Assembly: GCA_023374025.1 (NCBI GenBank)
Contig: SIJG01000007.1
Coordinates: forward strand, 1,469,852-1,533,851
From: Heterodera schachtii
Lineage: Eukaryota > Nematoda > Chromadorea > Rhabditida > Heteroderidae
Length of the DNA stretch: 64,000 bases
Reading direction: 5' to 3'
Position 1 is the stretch's first letter, and every line of letters starts with the position of its first letter. Positions 13,575 through 24,735 of the stretch are shown piece after piece. The notes beneath the pieces are model-generated. The model saw nothing but the letters and a program-made list of their open reading frames with translations. It was not told the DNA's origin and did not search any database. The position numbers and the translations under genes were made by a program.

Positions 13575-13848
13575 CAAAGCAAAGCAATTAACAAACGGAT
13601 GGGAAAATATGGAACATTTTGCAAATTCCCGCCACTTCTTGGCTTTCTTTGCTTTTATTTCGTAAATACGACAAACTGTTGAATGGCAAAACATTTTGCC
13701 ATAAAATATTCCACGAAAATTTCCGTGCCAAAAGAGAAAATCGCTGACAAATGAGGCCATAATAAAAATATATCCATTAGTGAAATAAATTTGCATAAAT
13801 AATTAACAATTTTCGAGTTAATTTCCACAAATGCATTCTTTTCACTCA

Positions 13849-14400
13849 TCAAATTGGGTGGTTGAGAAGGAACTGACTGAACGCGTAGTCCATTTGTTGG
13901 GCTCGCCATTGGGGCGCCTAAGGCATTTTAATTAATTGACTGCTAATTAAGCAAAGATTCATTTCCAAAATTCGCCCACCATATGACCCGCGCCTCGAAC
14001 TTAAATTGTAAAATGAGTGAATGTGTGGCCAATCACTTGGCCAAACCTGTGAGGAAGGTCAAAAAGCCACGAGCGTAAATCGTTTTAAAGCCGGCGATTT
14101 GTCGCGCGACTTTCCACGGTTGTTTGTTGATGGACCGCTAAATTGGTCAATTAATTTGCTTTTCATTACAAACGCGCCGAACTTTAAGGCCAAGTTGCGC
14201 ACTGAACTGTTGACCAAGCATAAAGTTACATGCCATGTCCGTGTCGCCGTAATACAAAAGCACGCGGACGTGCGCCTTCAGAATCTTTTTGACAAACGGC
14301 GAAGTGTCATCTTTGACACGGGATAATTAGCTGATAAATGATCGGACAATTACCGTATTGCCTTTGGTACTTCTCGGTTATGTCCTCGCTGTGATGGGAA
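13849..14400 (-). pseudogene. Serine carboxypeptidase, copy 1: 3' half only
   Basis: Contains the last exons of a peptidase S10 protein: [11 protein letters not shown], the Asp exon [19 protein letters not shown] (catalytic Asp in YYGDTD), a short exon with [12 protein letters not shown], the His exon [12 protein letters not shown], and the terminal exon ending FLLNHPI then a stop (13849-13851). All match 32328-32880 closely. Upstream coding sequence, including the catalytic Ser exon, is absent because the block ends at 14400, where LEM-3 sequence begins. Without the Ser exon it cannot encode an active peptidase, so it is called a truncated duplicate. Confidence 0.85.
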
Positions 14401-17400
14401 CTCGCGCAGCAGAAAGGCACCGAACTCCGCGATTTGTTTGCGCGACCAACGCGAGGCGAGCCCAGGGAACGAGCCACGCACCACGTTGGTCAGATTGTCA
14501 ACACCTTTTTGAGGGGCATCATTAATATGGCAATTTGATAGTTTTGGTCATTTCAAATTTGGTTCACAACATTTCTGTCCCCGATATTCGGGGGACAACA
14601 ACCCTAATTTGGATTGTCAAAATGGGGGTCGAATTTGCATTTTAGGACCCCTAAAAGGCGTTTGTTTGATCAGTTAATTAGCCCTCCTATTAAACGCCAC
14701 CGATGGCGTCGATCATCGCCCCTTCGCGCACATGCGCCTCGGCCGAGTGAATGTTGCAGAACAATTGTTGCGAAATCACTCCCTCGCCACGGTCCCAAAG
14801 TGCCAAAATGCGTTTCAGCTTCTCGGATTGCTGAAAGTCCGTTGGCATGGGATTAGAAATGCATTTTACATCCATTGGTCACCTCCGACGACGCTTTTGC
14901 AGTTGCAAAGTCACGGCATTTGCTCGCTTGGACCAAATGTTGGAGGGGGCGCGACCGTTTGCCTTTGCCGACGTAGAAAATTGCGGACAGAAAATGCCGG
15001 AATGGCACTTCACCGGCGTGGAAAGGGCCGGGGGAGGCGGAGGACGGCAATTGGGACGGATCGATCAGCAAATAGCAGAAGAAGGACACCTAAATATGGA
15101 GGGACATATAAATGGGTGATAAAAGTGCCTTTTTAAATGAAATAAGCCATCGAATGACACCAAAATTAATTAAATAAAACCCATTTTTATAGTTGAAACA
15201 AGTCAACAAAGTGGTGCTTTGTCAACCCCTTTGTCATTAGTCCTTAATTACCCAATCAACCGCCGGCGGAGAGTACGGTAAGTGTCCCTCATCACTCACT
15301 AATTGCCCCGCCCCTCCCCCACCCCAACCACCTCCTTTTTGGTGGGCTGCGAGTGGGCGTATTCCGTGCGAATTTGTGCCTCCTCCCTTCTGCCGATGCG
15401 CTGACTCTCCGCCGCATTGCCCCGTTCTTCGGCGACCACCAAACGCTGCAGAGAATGGCTGTACTCTGAACAGCAGAGGAAGAGACGACGCATTAATGCC
15501 ACACACAAACCGTAGTAATTAATGAAATTTTTAAATAAACGGGTGAACACATCGTTTTTCATCATGAAACTCAAAATTTTAAATTTAAAAAAAACAAATG
15601 AAACGGCATTAAAATTGTAGCTAAAAGGGTGCTAGTTCCCAAATCATTGGCATTGGCACTCGAATAAAAGTACAAAATTTCATTAGTTTCCAATTAAAAA
15701 TTCCCCTGCCCTTTTGTTACGTTTTATTGCATTTGGGTCTCTCTGCTGCTGTTGCTGTTGTCCTCCTTTTCCGTGCCATTGCCGTGTCTCCAAATGGGCC
15801 AATTTGGCCTCGTAAATGCGTCGGTTGCCCGCATTCATTGGCCCCGCAATGCAATTGCGACGGCGCAACCGCTCGCGCAGTTCGTCCAGGCAAAGCATGG
15901 CGAATTGGTGCCGAAGTGCGTCCAACAAAGCCTCGTCAGAGTGGCGTTGTACAACAGCATCGTCATCAACATCACCATCGCTTGGCTCATCATCATTCTA
16001 TAAACTCGGAAATTTGTTAAATTCATGGAGCCGCGTTTCCGTAACAGACAATTTTTTTAAGAAAAAACCCCTCGAGGGTTTTAGATTTTCAATAGATTTC
16101 TGAAATTTAATAACATTGCATTCATGGGCAAATAAAATGCGGTTTGTGGTCAACGGGGAAGAGTTTTAGGCATTTTCTTGTTTAGGTGGCCCCGGTGAAA
16201 ACCCAAAAAGGGGACGAACTCTTTGGTTTTACATATTTTGTTTTTGGTCAAAAGAGAAAAAATGCCACCTATTCATCAATAAAAGTGCGCCAATTTTTCC
16301 ATTTTCTTTAAAATTCCATTTTTAAAATTCCCCCACCATTTCCGCTCTTTGGTCGTCTTCCTTGGCCATTTCCTCCTCACGTACTTCCTCCTGGTGTTCG
16401 TCACCGTTGTTGTTGTTGCTGTCCTCCTCCCGTGCTGTTCGCCATGTCTCCAGCCTGGCCACGTTCAGTTCGTCCGTCCGTCGTTGTGGTCCGTGTGGTG
16501 TTGTCATCATACATGGACAAGGGGGGGGGTCAGAAATTTGCCTTTACGAAATACGAAATACCCCCCACCCCCCCCCCCCCTCAGAGGCCAATTTTTACGA
16601 AATTGAAAAAAACGCTCAAAAATTTTTTCTAACGACCTTTTTTTTTTTTTTTTTGCTTTTTAGTCCAATTTTTTTCCTTTTTTCTTTTTCCCTTTTTTAA
16701 TCACATTTTTGCGGCGTTTTTTCAAAAAAAACTTTGGGTAATGGGGGGAGGGTCCGACGGTGCCGATAGGCGCCGTCGGAAAAAATTTTTAATTTCAGTG
16801 CAATTTGTCAACAGTTTTTGTGTAAAAACCGACCGGTTTTTTTGCGATTTTTAGACAATCTTTAAAAATTTTTATTAACAAATTTTCACTAAAAAGTGTA
16901 AAATTCCGTTAAAAATTAACGAAATAGCAAAACGAAATTCAATTTCGTAAAAAAATTAACGAAATAGCAAAACGAAATTCAATTTCGTAAAAAAATTAAC
17001 GAAATAGCAAAACGAATTTAAATTTTCTGAATTGGTTTGGTAACGCGTCCGAAATTCGAAAACTGTTGCTGCTCACCCACCCACTCACTGACCGTCGGCT
17101 CCGTAGTGTATCAGCAACTGACACATTGCCAAATTTCCCTGAAATACCATCATCAAAAGTCGGTTTGGAAATTTCAAGTTCTAATTTCGAACCCCAAAAA
17201 TTGGATTGTGAAAATTGAAATCCTCCAAATTTCGTCAATGAATTGCATTCGCATTTCGAAACGCGAAAGAACGGCACGGAAAAGCCACACGATTATGGCA
17301 TCGTGTACTGTCTGAAAAACAGAAGCAACGTACCCAAGCAGCCGCGACGTGCAACGGCGCCAAATTGTCACACGGCTCGCGCTCGTTGGCGTCGTGTGTG

Positions 17401-17488
17401 CCCGCGTCCAACAGCGCCTTGGCCGCGTCCAATGCCGTGACGGTGTCACTGCCGGACAACAAATGCAACAGAAACGGTTCCCTCGCAA
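14401..17488 (-). CDS. lem-3: LEM-3/ANKLE1 endonuclease, copy 1 (C-terminal tail lost)
   Basis: Ankyrin-LEM-GIY-YIG nuclease; the family resolves chromatin bridges and joint DNA molecules at the end of division. From 5': ankyrin exon about 17488-17333 (DNLAPLHVAAAW), ankyrin exon about 17130-17085 (AMCQLLIHYGAD), acidic or Asn-rich exon about 16500-16340, LEM exon about 16000-15700 (DELRERLRRRNCIAGPMN, then EAKLAHLE), coil exon 15560-15330, then GIY-YIG exons. These carry SAIFYVGKGKRSRP (active-site Tyr and Arg), SAEAHVREGAMIDAIG (metal Glu) and LTNVVRG. At the left edge the frame runs from FGAFLLRE straight into carboxypeptidase sequence at 14400/14401. About 25 C-terminal residues are therefore replaced by unrelated sequence. 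The nuclease exon is in frame here, unlike copy 2. More 5' exons are possible. Confidence 0.8.
16740..17010. repeat. Hairpin-bearing interspersed repeat plus 42-bp tandem repeat
   Basis: At 16754-16779 an 11-bp perfect stem with a GATA tetraloop (CCGACGGTGCC, GATA, GGCGCCGTCGG). Its flanks are shared with 43105-43130 and in part with 45275-45299. At about 16915-17015, 2.5 copies of a unit of roughly 42 bp contain CGAAATTCAATTTCG, itself a small palindrome. Inside a LEM-3 intron. Confidence 0.7.
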
Positions 17489-17998
17489 ATTTCATCCGAC
17501 GGAATACCAAAAATGGAAACGAATGAAAAGGAAAAACAGAGGAAAAAGGCATAAAAGGGGAAAAACCATGGAATTTGAAAAAAAGGCCAGTTAAAAGCAT
17601 TTATATGCAAAAATCAACAATTTCAAATGAGAGAAACGACGGTCGCAAAGAATGTAATCAGAAACAACAAAACATAAATAAAAACAGGATTCCACAAAGT
17701 TTACAATTAGACTTTTTTTGATGAGCTAATAACAAAAAACTAAAATCCAAAAATGAGAATTTCGATGAGTTTAGGTGTTCAATTTTTTATTGGAATTAGG
17801 GTCCGGAGTTTCATAATTGATCGAAATGTATCCGTGTGGTTTTTCCGATTTCACGAAATCAAAAAAGAACCGATTGATTTCCGTAAATTTTCAAATGCGA
17901 GTCAATGGAGGGCCTAAACTACAACAAATGAATAAAATTTCGGAAATGTCAGGGTTTTTTGTGTCCGTCCTCCGCCGCTTCGTTTTTCAATTTGACAT

Positions 17999-18567
17999 TC
18001 AAAGCATCGATTCTATCAAAGTGTCGCGCAAATCGGTGGAAATTGCGCTCGGTGCCGCGTCTCCCAATTTAAAGATGGACTCCAACACGGACAGTTCAGC
18101 GGAGGTTGTGTCGAGGCCTGTAAATGGGATAACGAAATTTTTCTTCGCAAATTTTGGAAAATTAAATATTTAGGCAGAATCCGCTTAATGAGTTTCAGAG
18201 ATTTATGTCTTTTCTGAATAAGGCATTTGTTTCAATTCAATAAGTCCCGCCGTTTGAGGCGTTGAAAATTTTAACCCACCAGTTTTAAAACGTTTAACTA
18301 ATTTAAATTGAAAAAATGTTGGGGAGGTATTTGATTTGGAATGTAAAATCCAAAATGGTAAGGCACGGCACGGCACCACCACAACTCGCCTGTGAAAGCG
18401 ATCCAATCTTTGACGCAACAGCCGGCACCGATCAGTTCCGAGCCGCGGTTGACCGTCCCGGCGACCACCGGCACTTGGGCGAGCGAGGCGAACTCGCGCT
18501 GCACCTCCGGCGGTGTCTTTGCCGCCACCAACGCACCGTTTGAGGTCATCGCCGCGTAAGAGCCCAC
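17999..18567 (-). pseudogene. eif-6: eIF6, 3' end only (two exons)
   Basis: Translation initiation factor 6 keeps 60S subunits from joining prematurely and is needed for 60S biogenesis. Two exons are clear: 18390-18567 ([14 protein letters not shown], then [15 protein letters not shown] and KDWIAF) and 17999-18117 ([20 protein letters not shown], ending ESML and a stop). They join in phase only with a GC donor (TTCACAG/GCGAGT) and an AG acceptor. The first three fifths of the protein, including the initiator exon, is not found upstream: 18568-18705 holds nothing recognisable and TTC14 follows. Either the 5' exons lie far upstream beyond other genes or, more likely, this is a truncated copy. 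The sequence present is intact. Confidence 0.75.
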
Positions 18568-18704
18568 CTAAATTTACGGGGGAAAATCAGGCTAAAACAG
18601 CGGTGAACTGCTTGAATTCGAGGTTCCCAAAAGCAGTTGAACATTTTACCGAGTATATTTATTAAATTATGTAAATTGACGGTATTAATTCTCCAAAAAT
18701 TAAA

Positions 18705-18783
18705 CCTTGTCGGGGCACAGTGCCAACAGCTGGCCATCTTGGCACGAGCATCCGCCAATTTCCCATCACGTTCAAGCCATCAG
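18705..18783 (-). repeat. 79-bp duplicate of the start of a TTC14 exon
   Basis: Nearly identical to 19153-19227, the 5' part of the last TTC14 exon (ERDGKLADARAK). The copy lies just downstream of that exon's stop and lacks its splice acceptor, so it is probably not used. Confidence 0.8.
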
Positions 18784-18800
18784 TGTGAGAGTGGTGATGA

Positions 18801-20047
18801 TCAGAATTGCGTTTGTCTGTGTTCGCTCCGCTTCTCCTCATCTCTTCTCGCCGCTTCCTCCGCCTGTAACTTTTGGTGTCCCACCACTGCCGCCGCCTCC
18901 TCCGCCAGCATCTGCGACTTTCTGCCGTTTTCGCCGGCGGCACTGTGCCGTCGATTGGTGCCGTTTTCGCTTTGCTTTCGCTTCCGCCGATCACTGTTAT
19001 TGAGCGGACCGCCGTTATGCCCATCATTAGTGCCATTGTCGTCATCATGGTCCGTGTGTTGGTCGTCGCTCAGCTCGACGAGTTCAATGTCCGTGTCGCC
19101 GATGTTGTCATCATTTTTGTCTAACCGTGCGATGCCGTCCAACGCGCCCTGGTGGTCGGGGCACAGTGCCAACAATTGGCCAAACTTGGCACGAGCGTCC
19201 GCCAATTTCCCATCACGTTCAAGCCTGAAATGAAAATTTAATTTAAAAAAAAATTAGGCGCAATGGAAAAAAAATACTAATTTTGCAACAGATTTAAGCC
19301 AAAAATGGTTCATTTTTCATTGAAAAAACCGGAACAGGACGGAATTAGCCGACAAATTTTTTTTATAAGAAAAATCTTCGGCGAAATTTGGGGTACACCC
19401 ATAAAAGCATTTTCATATTGTCGGAAAAGGATGAAACGTACTCCTTGGCATAGGTGTGCAACACCTCCAGTCTGTACTTGTTGGCATTCCGGTGGTTCGG
19501 CTGCAGTTGGACGGCACGCTCCAAGTCAGTCAGTGCGGCGGGGAAATTGCGACAGCCGGCACATGCCTCGCCACGGCCAACATACGCGTCGGCACAGTGC
19601 TCGTATACATTGAGCGCCTTGTTGAAGCACTGGGCCAAGCAAAATTGAGGGGGGACAAAATGCCAATGCCAATGTAGTAAAAATGGAACCCGAAAATTTT
19701 AGAGCCATGCCGCTCATAAATATTATCCCATGCCCATGCCGTGGACAACCTGGATAGCCTCGAAGCATTTGTTGTCCCGCGTCAGTTCGGCACCCCGTCG
19801 CACGTGTGCCATCGCCAATTTGGCCGACTGTTCGGCACGCAGCTGTTGCGCGGTTGGCATGACCGATGATGAGGGCGACATGCCGCCGACGTCATGGCGC
19901 ACGAAAGCGGCGAATTTGGCACTGAGTGAAGGGAGGCCGGAGGAACGGGCACAGCCCAACGGAACGCCGAGTTGGGCGGACAAATTGGGGTTGTCGCGCA
20001 ACGATTGGATGTGCTCGCTGTGTTCAAAAGTGGTCCGATCAAAGTCC
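18801..20047 (-). CDS. TTC14-like tetratricopeptide protein (3' part)
   Basis: Three well-supported exons. About 20047-19740 begins DFDRTTFEHSEHIQSLRDNP and ends in the first TPR helix (MAHVRRGAELTRDNKCFEAIQ). About 19640-19440 carries CFNKALNVYEHCADAYVGRG and LERAVQLQPNHRNANKYRLE. About 19224-18801 carries LADARAKFGQLLALCPDHQG followed by an acidic, then Lys/Arg/Glu-rich tail ending HRQTQF and a stop. The spacing of the TPRs and the HRNA(R/N)KY signature match animal TTC14, an S1-plus-TPR protein of unclear function. An S1-like 5' exon may be at 22.77-23.0 kb. A possible extra exon at 20.16-20.25 kb joins in phase but is not conserved. Confidence 0.7.
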
Positions 20048-20410
20048 CTGGAAAGGCGAGGGAGTGAAATAATTGCGATCGGAAATTTGATTTTATTATG
20101 TTTTCCAACCCGAATTTGAATAGTGTTATATTATAATAAAATTAAAATCAATGTCCTCGTCCACCCACGTACCTCGTTCTCGTCAATTTCCAACTCTTCT
20201 CGCCATTACTCGTTTTTGTGTGCCTCTGAATGAACGTCTCCCAATGCCGGAATCATTTTTAGGTTCCCAAAATGCGGCTTTCAACATCAATTTTTAGAGT
20301 TATTGGACTTTTCGATGTACATAAATCAAAATTAACAAAATAATACCTTTTTAGCCTTAAATTTATTTCCATGTCAACAAGATCATGCGTGTGAGATCTT
20401 ACATAACCAT

Positions 20411-22184
20411 TTACATTAAACGAGCTCGCTTCGGTTTGTTCCCTCCGTTTTGTTCATCTTCTTGTTCCTTCTCATTTTCCTCCTCTTCCTCCACTTCTTT
20501 TTGCTCCTCTGCCTTCTCTTCGTCCTCCTCTCCTTTCTCTCCTTCCTTTTCCTTCTTTTCCTCCACTTCTCCGCCTTTGTTTTCCTCCTCTTCTTTTTGC
20601 TCCTCCTTTTCCTTCTCTTTCTCCACTTCTCCGCCTTTGTTTTCCTCCTCTTCTTTTTGCTCCTCCTTTTCCTTCTCTTGCTCCTCCTTTTCCTCCACTT
20701 CTTTTTGCTCCTCTGCCTTCTCTTCGTCCTCCTCTCCTTTCTCTCTTTCCTTTTCCTCCTCTTCCTCCACTTCTCCGCCTTTGTTTTCCTCTTCTTCTTT
20801 TTGCTCCTCCTTTTCCTTCTCTTTCTCCACTTCTCCGCCTTTGTTTTCCTCCTCTTCTTTTTGCTCCTCCTTTTCCTTCTCTTGCTCCTCTTTTTCCTCC
20901 GTTTTTGCTTCCTTTTCCTTCTTCAAAGATTAAAATATTCTTCACTTAAAATTTTTGATTACCAAAAAGTCCTCCTCGAGTTCATCAACGATGCGTTGAC
21001 TTTCGAGAAAGTCACGCTCCATTCGAGACAGCCCAACTTCTCGCGCTGGGCGGCCCACTTCCTGTCAAAGCGCGTTTCATTATTCGAAAAGGGAATTAGT
21101 GAACGTTCAACCTTTGACTTCCGCTCCGCATTGAGCGCATTTTTCAACTGTTCATTTTCCTTCTTTAATCGTTCATTTTCCTTCTTTAATTGTTCCTTCT
21201 CCTTCTTTAATTGTTCCTCCAATTCCTTCTTTAATTGTTCCTCCAATTCCTTCTCTTTCTCCACTTCTCCGCCTTTGTTTTCCTCCTCTTCTTTTTGCTC
21301 CTCCTTTTCCTTCTCTTTCTCCACTTTTTCCTCCGTTTTTGCTTGCTTTTCCTTCTTTTCCTTCTTCAAAGATTAAAATATTCTTCACTTAAAATTTTTG
21401 ATTACCAAAAAGTCCTCCTCGAGTTCATCAACGATGCGTTGACTTTCGAGAAAGTCACGCTCCATTCGAGACAGCCCAACTTCTCGCGCTGGGCGGCCCA
21501 CTTCCTGTCAAAGCGCGTTTCATTATTCGAAAATGGAATTAGTTAACGCTCAACCTTTGACTTCCGCTCTGCATTGAGCGCATTTTTCAACTGTTCGTTT
21601 TCATTTAACAACTCGGCAACGCGCGCATTTGCCTCCTCCTTCTCCTTCTTTTCCTTTTCCAACTCAGCGGACATTCGCCCGCATGACGTACTAATTGTAA
21701 GATCATCTACGTTCTCGGACTCCTTAACTTTTTTTTGTTTGAGAAAAAAACAAAACAAATTTAACCTTTCTCAGAAGCTTTTGCTTTTTCAAAAGCTTTA
21801 ACTTTCTCATTTTTAATTTATGTGGCATTAAAAATCAGAATAGAACAATTTATTCAAAAAGAAACATAAGGCCATAATTTTTTTAAATTTTTATTGCGTT
21901 GGCAAAAAAACACTTCACTCATTGATCAATGGGACATTTGCGCATGTTTTTGCATGATTATCTTAAAATTTTTGGAAAGTATGTTTCGGCAGCGACATTT
22001 TAGAACTCAACCCCTCCACCCAACATATGCATAGTTTAAAACGAACATAGGACACGGACTCATCGTGATCACTTTCCAGCACCTCCTCGTTCGGCTGCTG
22101 GTCCTCCAATGGTGGAGATTCACTCTGCCCAGGACTTCCATTTGCTGCAAATCCATTCGTAAGAGGAAGATGTCCGTTGTTCAT
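20411..22184 (-). CDS. Glu/Lys-rich coiled-coil protein with internally duplicated exons
   Basis: Family not recognised. Start exon 22184-22056 (MNNGHLPLTNGFAANGSPG, acidic end). Then about 21732-21555 (heptad-like LLNENEQLKNALNAERK), 21406-21504 (LSRMERDFLESQRIVDELEE), 21112-21363, 20963-21061 and 20411-20930. The last exon is almost pure Glu/Lys with repeated EEQKEEEENKGGEVE and ends KPKRARLM, a possible nuclear localisation signal. Removing introns of about 40-50 bp gives one open frame; stops such as the TAA near 21546 fall inside introns. Exons 21406-21504 and 20963-21061 with their introns are near-identical, so an exon pair was tandemly duplicated. No signal peptide or membrane helix. 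A long coiled coil is inferred from composition. Confidence 0.6.
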
Positions 22185-22399
22185 TTTTAGCTAAATAAAA
22201 TTACAATAATAGATTTTCTAACATTTTTTATAATAATTTTTTTTTTGAAAACCACAAAATTTTCTTGTTTCTCAATGATCATGCTTTTTTATGTTCGTGT
22301 AAAATGCAAAAGCCCAAATTTCCTTTTTGGAAAAGTTAGAGCATGGGTCCGTTGCTACTAAGTGGTTAAAAAACAAAAGGGGAAAAAACACGAGTAAAT

Positions 22400-22800
22400 C
22401 ATTAACTCAAAATTGGATGGGCAGACAGACAAAGGCACACACAGTGCATACTGTCCACCTTTTCCGTTTTTGAAATGAGGGGGGGGGGGGGGGGACATAA
22501 GCGATGCATAACATGCATATTAAGGAAAAAGAACAACTCTCTTTCTCTCTCATAACAATGCATGCGATAGGGAGGGGGAGGGGAGGGGTCATGGACAGAT
22601 TTTGCGATGGGCAATTTTTGAAAATTGGCGAACCGTGGCTGGTTGGGGTCAGCGTCCATTGCGATCAGCGACATGACCCCCCCCCCCCCCCTCTCACGTC
22701 TCCAAAATTAATGTCTCTGCTTCTCAACTCTCAAACTCTCTCACGCTCATTGTTAAAGGGTGAGGGAGTCAGAGAAAATGTCTTTCGTTTATAAAAAGCA
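22400..22800. other. Low-complexity non-coding stretch
   Basis: Contains G and C homopolymers (22480-22493, 22678-22692), CT-rich tracts and short ATGCAT-type motifs. No exon could be supported. Confidence 0.4.
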
Positions 22801-23240
22801 TAAGAAACATTGTATCGTTTTCTTTAACACCACAAAATGAACGAACACGGACTGGGCGAAGGTCGGCAAAGAATTTGCGACATTGCACCGCGGACGGAAG
22901 CGCAACGGATGCCAACAAATCGAACGGGGGCAACACGTCGTTGTCGCTGTCGGCGGCGTCCAAATGTGGCGGCGACAATGCGCTCTGAAAATTGCTCTGC
23001 TCCGTCAAGCCAATTTTGCATTGGAATGGTTATGAGAAAATCAATTTCAAGAATTTGATCACCAAAAGTTGGGCCAATGCCCCTACGTCCAGCTCGAATC
23101 GGCAAATAAATTCCGCTAGGAACACGCCCGACTCATCCGCCTCCAAATTCGGAAATTGAAATTGGCCGACAAAAAACTGCTGGTCAATGCACACTCGCAT
23201 GTCGAAGTACAGCTCGTACTCACTGAAAAGAAGGGTAGGG
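22769..23240 (-). CDS. Exons of unclear identity, possibly the 5' part of the TTC14-like gene
   Basis: Two open segments with coding-like composition. 23240-23060 reads YELYFDMRVCIDQQFFVGQF and NLEADESGVFLAEFICRFEL. 23005-22769 reads LDAADSDNDVLPPFDLLASV and then AVQCRKFFADLRPVRV. The second loosely resembles the stretch before and into the S1 domain of animal TTC14 (acidic, PP, then R-FF-D-L), and the strand agrees with the TTC14 exons 3 kb downstream. The match is by eye and weak, and the coiled-coil gene would have to sit inside the intron. Confidence 0.3.
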
Positions 23241-23443
23241 CTGATTGTGAGGATAATTAGGTTGTTTTGAAGGATTTTTGCCCATACCCATCCGATTTTT
23301 TTTCTAAATTTTTTCGTTAGTCTTGAAAAAGTCGAAATACGCAACTGCAAATTCTCTTCAAAAATTGGCTGGCACCAAAACAACTTTTATTGTGTTTTGT
23401 GAGCCCCGGGCCAAACTCCATTGAATGAAATTGCGACCACTCA

Positions 23444-23930
23444 TTGGATCAGTTATTTATGCGGAGAAAACAAAAACTGTACCGCAAGAAAATGACTTCC
23501 TCCGGCGGCACGTCGCCATCGTCTTCAAAGCGATTCCCCCCGACAGCGAGCAACAAATTGAACAATAACACACTGTCGGCAAAGAAAAAGACAACGGTGA
23601 CATCGGGAAAGTTGGCAGTGGCATCCAATTGGGGCGGTGGCAATGTTGCGGAAAAAAACAGCGGCAACACACTCTAAATTTATTTTGCTCCGCTTGGTAA
23701 AATTTGCATTTTGCAGTGATTTTAGAAAAATCCAACGATTTCCCCGTCCCCACTTTCGTCCCATTTCTGCTGACCTTAGTCACTTCCGCTGCTTTTGCGT
23801 TGGACTCCGTGCCGAGCAAATGCGACCGACCGACAAAAGCGCACAGTCGCAAGTCATCGTCGCCATTATTTCCGTCTTTGTGCACCATTAACGAATGTCT
23901 CCCACCGCCGGAATACATTTTGAGGCTCTG
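23444..23930 (-). other. Possible 5' exon or diverged duplicate
   Basis: The minus frame from about 23920 starts MYSGGGRHSLMVHKDGNNGD and is open for about 100 codons. Its first 60 bp resemble 20200-20265 (MIPALGDVHSEAHKNE on the same strand), so the two are diverged copies. The plus strand here also has a Ser/Lys/Asn-rich open frame. I cannot say which strand, if either, is coding. Confidence 0.25.
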
Positions 23931-23949
23931 TCGATGTAAAAGCCTTTAA

Positions 23950-24735
23950 AAAGACAATTATCAAAATTTTCGGCCAATGTACATAAAACAAATGGATGGT
24001 GGTTTTATACTGTACATTTTAATATACATATAATTAAATCGCTAATTAGATAACAAAATACATTCGTGTACACTTTTCTACAACTGTTCTTCAACTTTCT
24101 GTTTTGTCCACTAGTTTTAATACACGCAAACACATGTGTATATACGCGAAATACACTCCTTAAAATCGGCGGAAGTGAAAGGTGTAAAAGGCGTATAAAA
24201 ATCGATATCTCATTCATTCTACAGTATCTTTTTTATGTTTTGGTGGCTGCAAGAGGCAGAGAAAAGATGAAAAAGAAGGGGTGAGAGAGAGGATGGACAG
24301 AGACGGAGAAAAGGGAAAAGAAAGAAACAGAGAAATAATCAGCTCACTCATTTAACACCTGAAAATTTATTAAAATTTGTTCGATGTAATTAAAGGAGAT
24401 TTGTTAAAATTTTATTGGCTTTAATAAAGCATCAAATACAAAAACAAATGATTAAATTTATTTGTTGTCAGCGTGAGATTTAAAAAAAGAAACATTAAAT
24501 GGCAGTAATGAAAAAAGACAGACGCATAAACAAAAGAATGAATAGGAATTGATTGTCCTGTGAAAGTTTTGTCGTTGCATTAAAATGAAATGCATTTTTA
24601 GCACATTAAACACAAACAAATAAACATAAACAATAATAGTTTAAAAAACGAAAAAAAAAATCAAAAAAAGTCATTAATTATAATTAATTGTCGTCAAAAT
24701 TGTTTTGAGTGTTTGTCTCCATCCTTCTGCTTGGC
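23950..24735. other. AT-rich intergenic stretch
   Basis: No coding signal or repeat. It carries short T- and A-rich tracts and is the 3' flank of the second LEM-3 copy. Confidence 0.4.

Noticed and set aside
20385..21546. Plus-strand open frames of up to 308 codons, rich in Ser/Phe/Leu
   Set aside because: They are the antisense of the Glu/Lys repeat exons. The minus strand has matching splice sites and a coherent coiled-coil protein.
23444..23677. Plus-strand Ser/Asn/Lys-rich frame
   Set aside because: No start context or splice partner and low complexity. The opposite strand is equally open.
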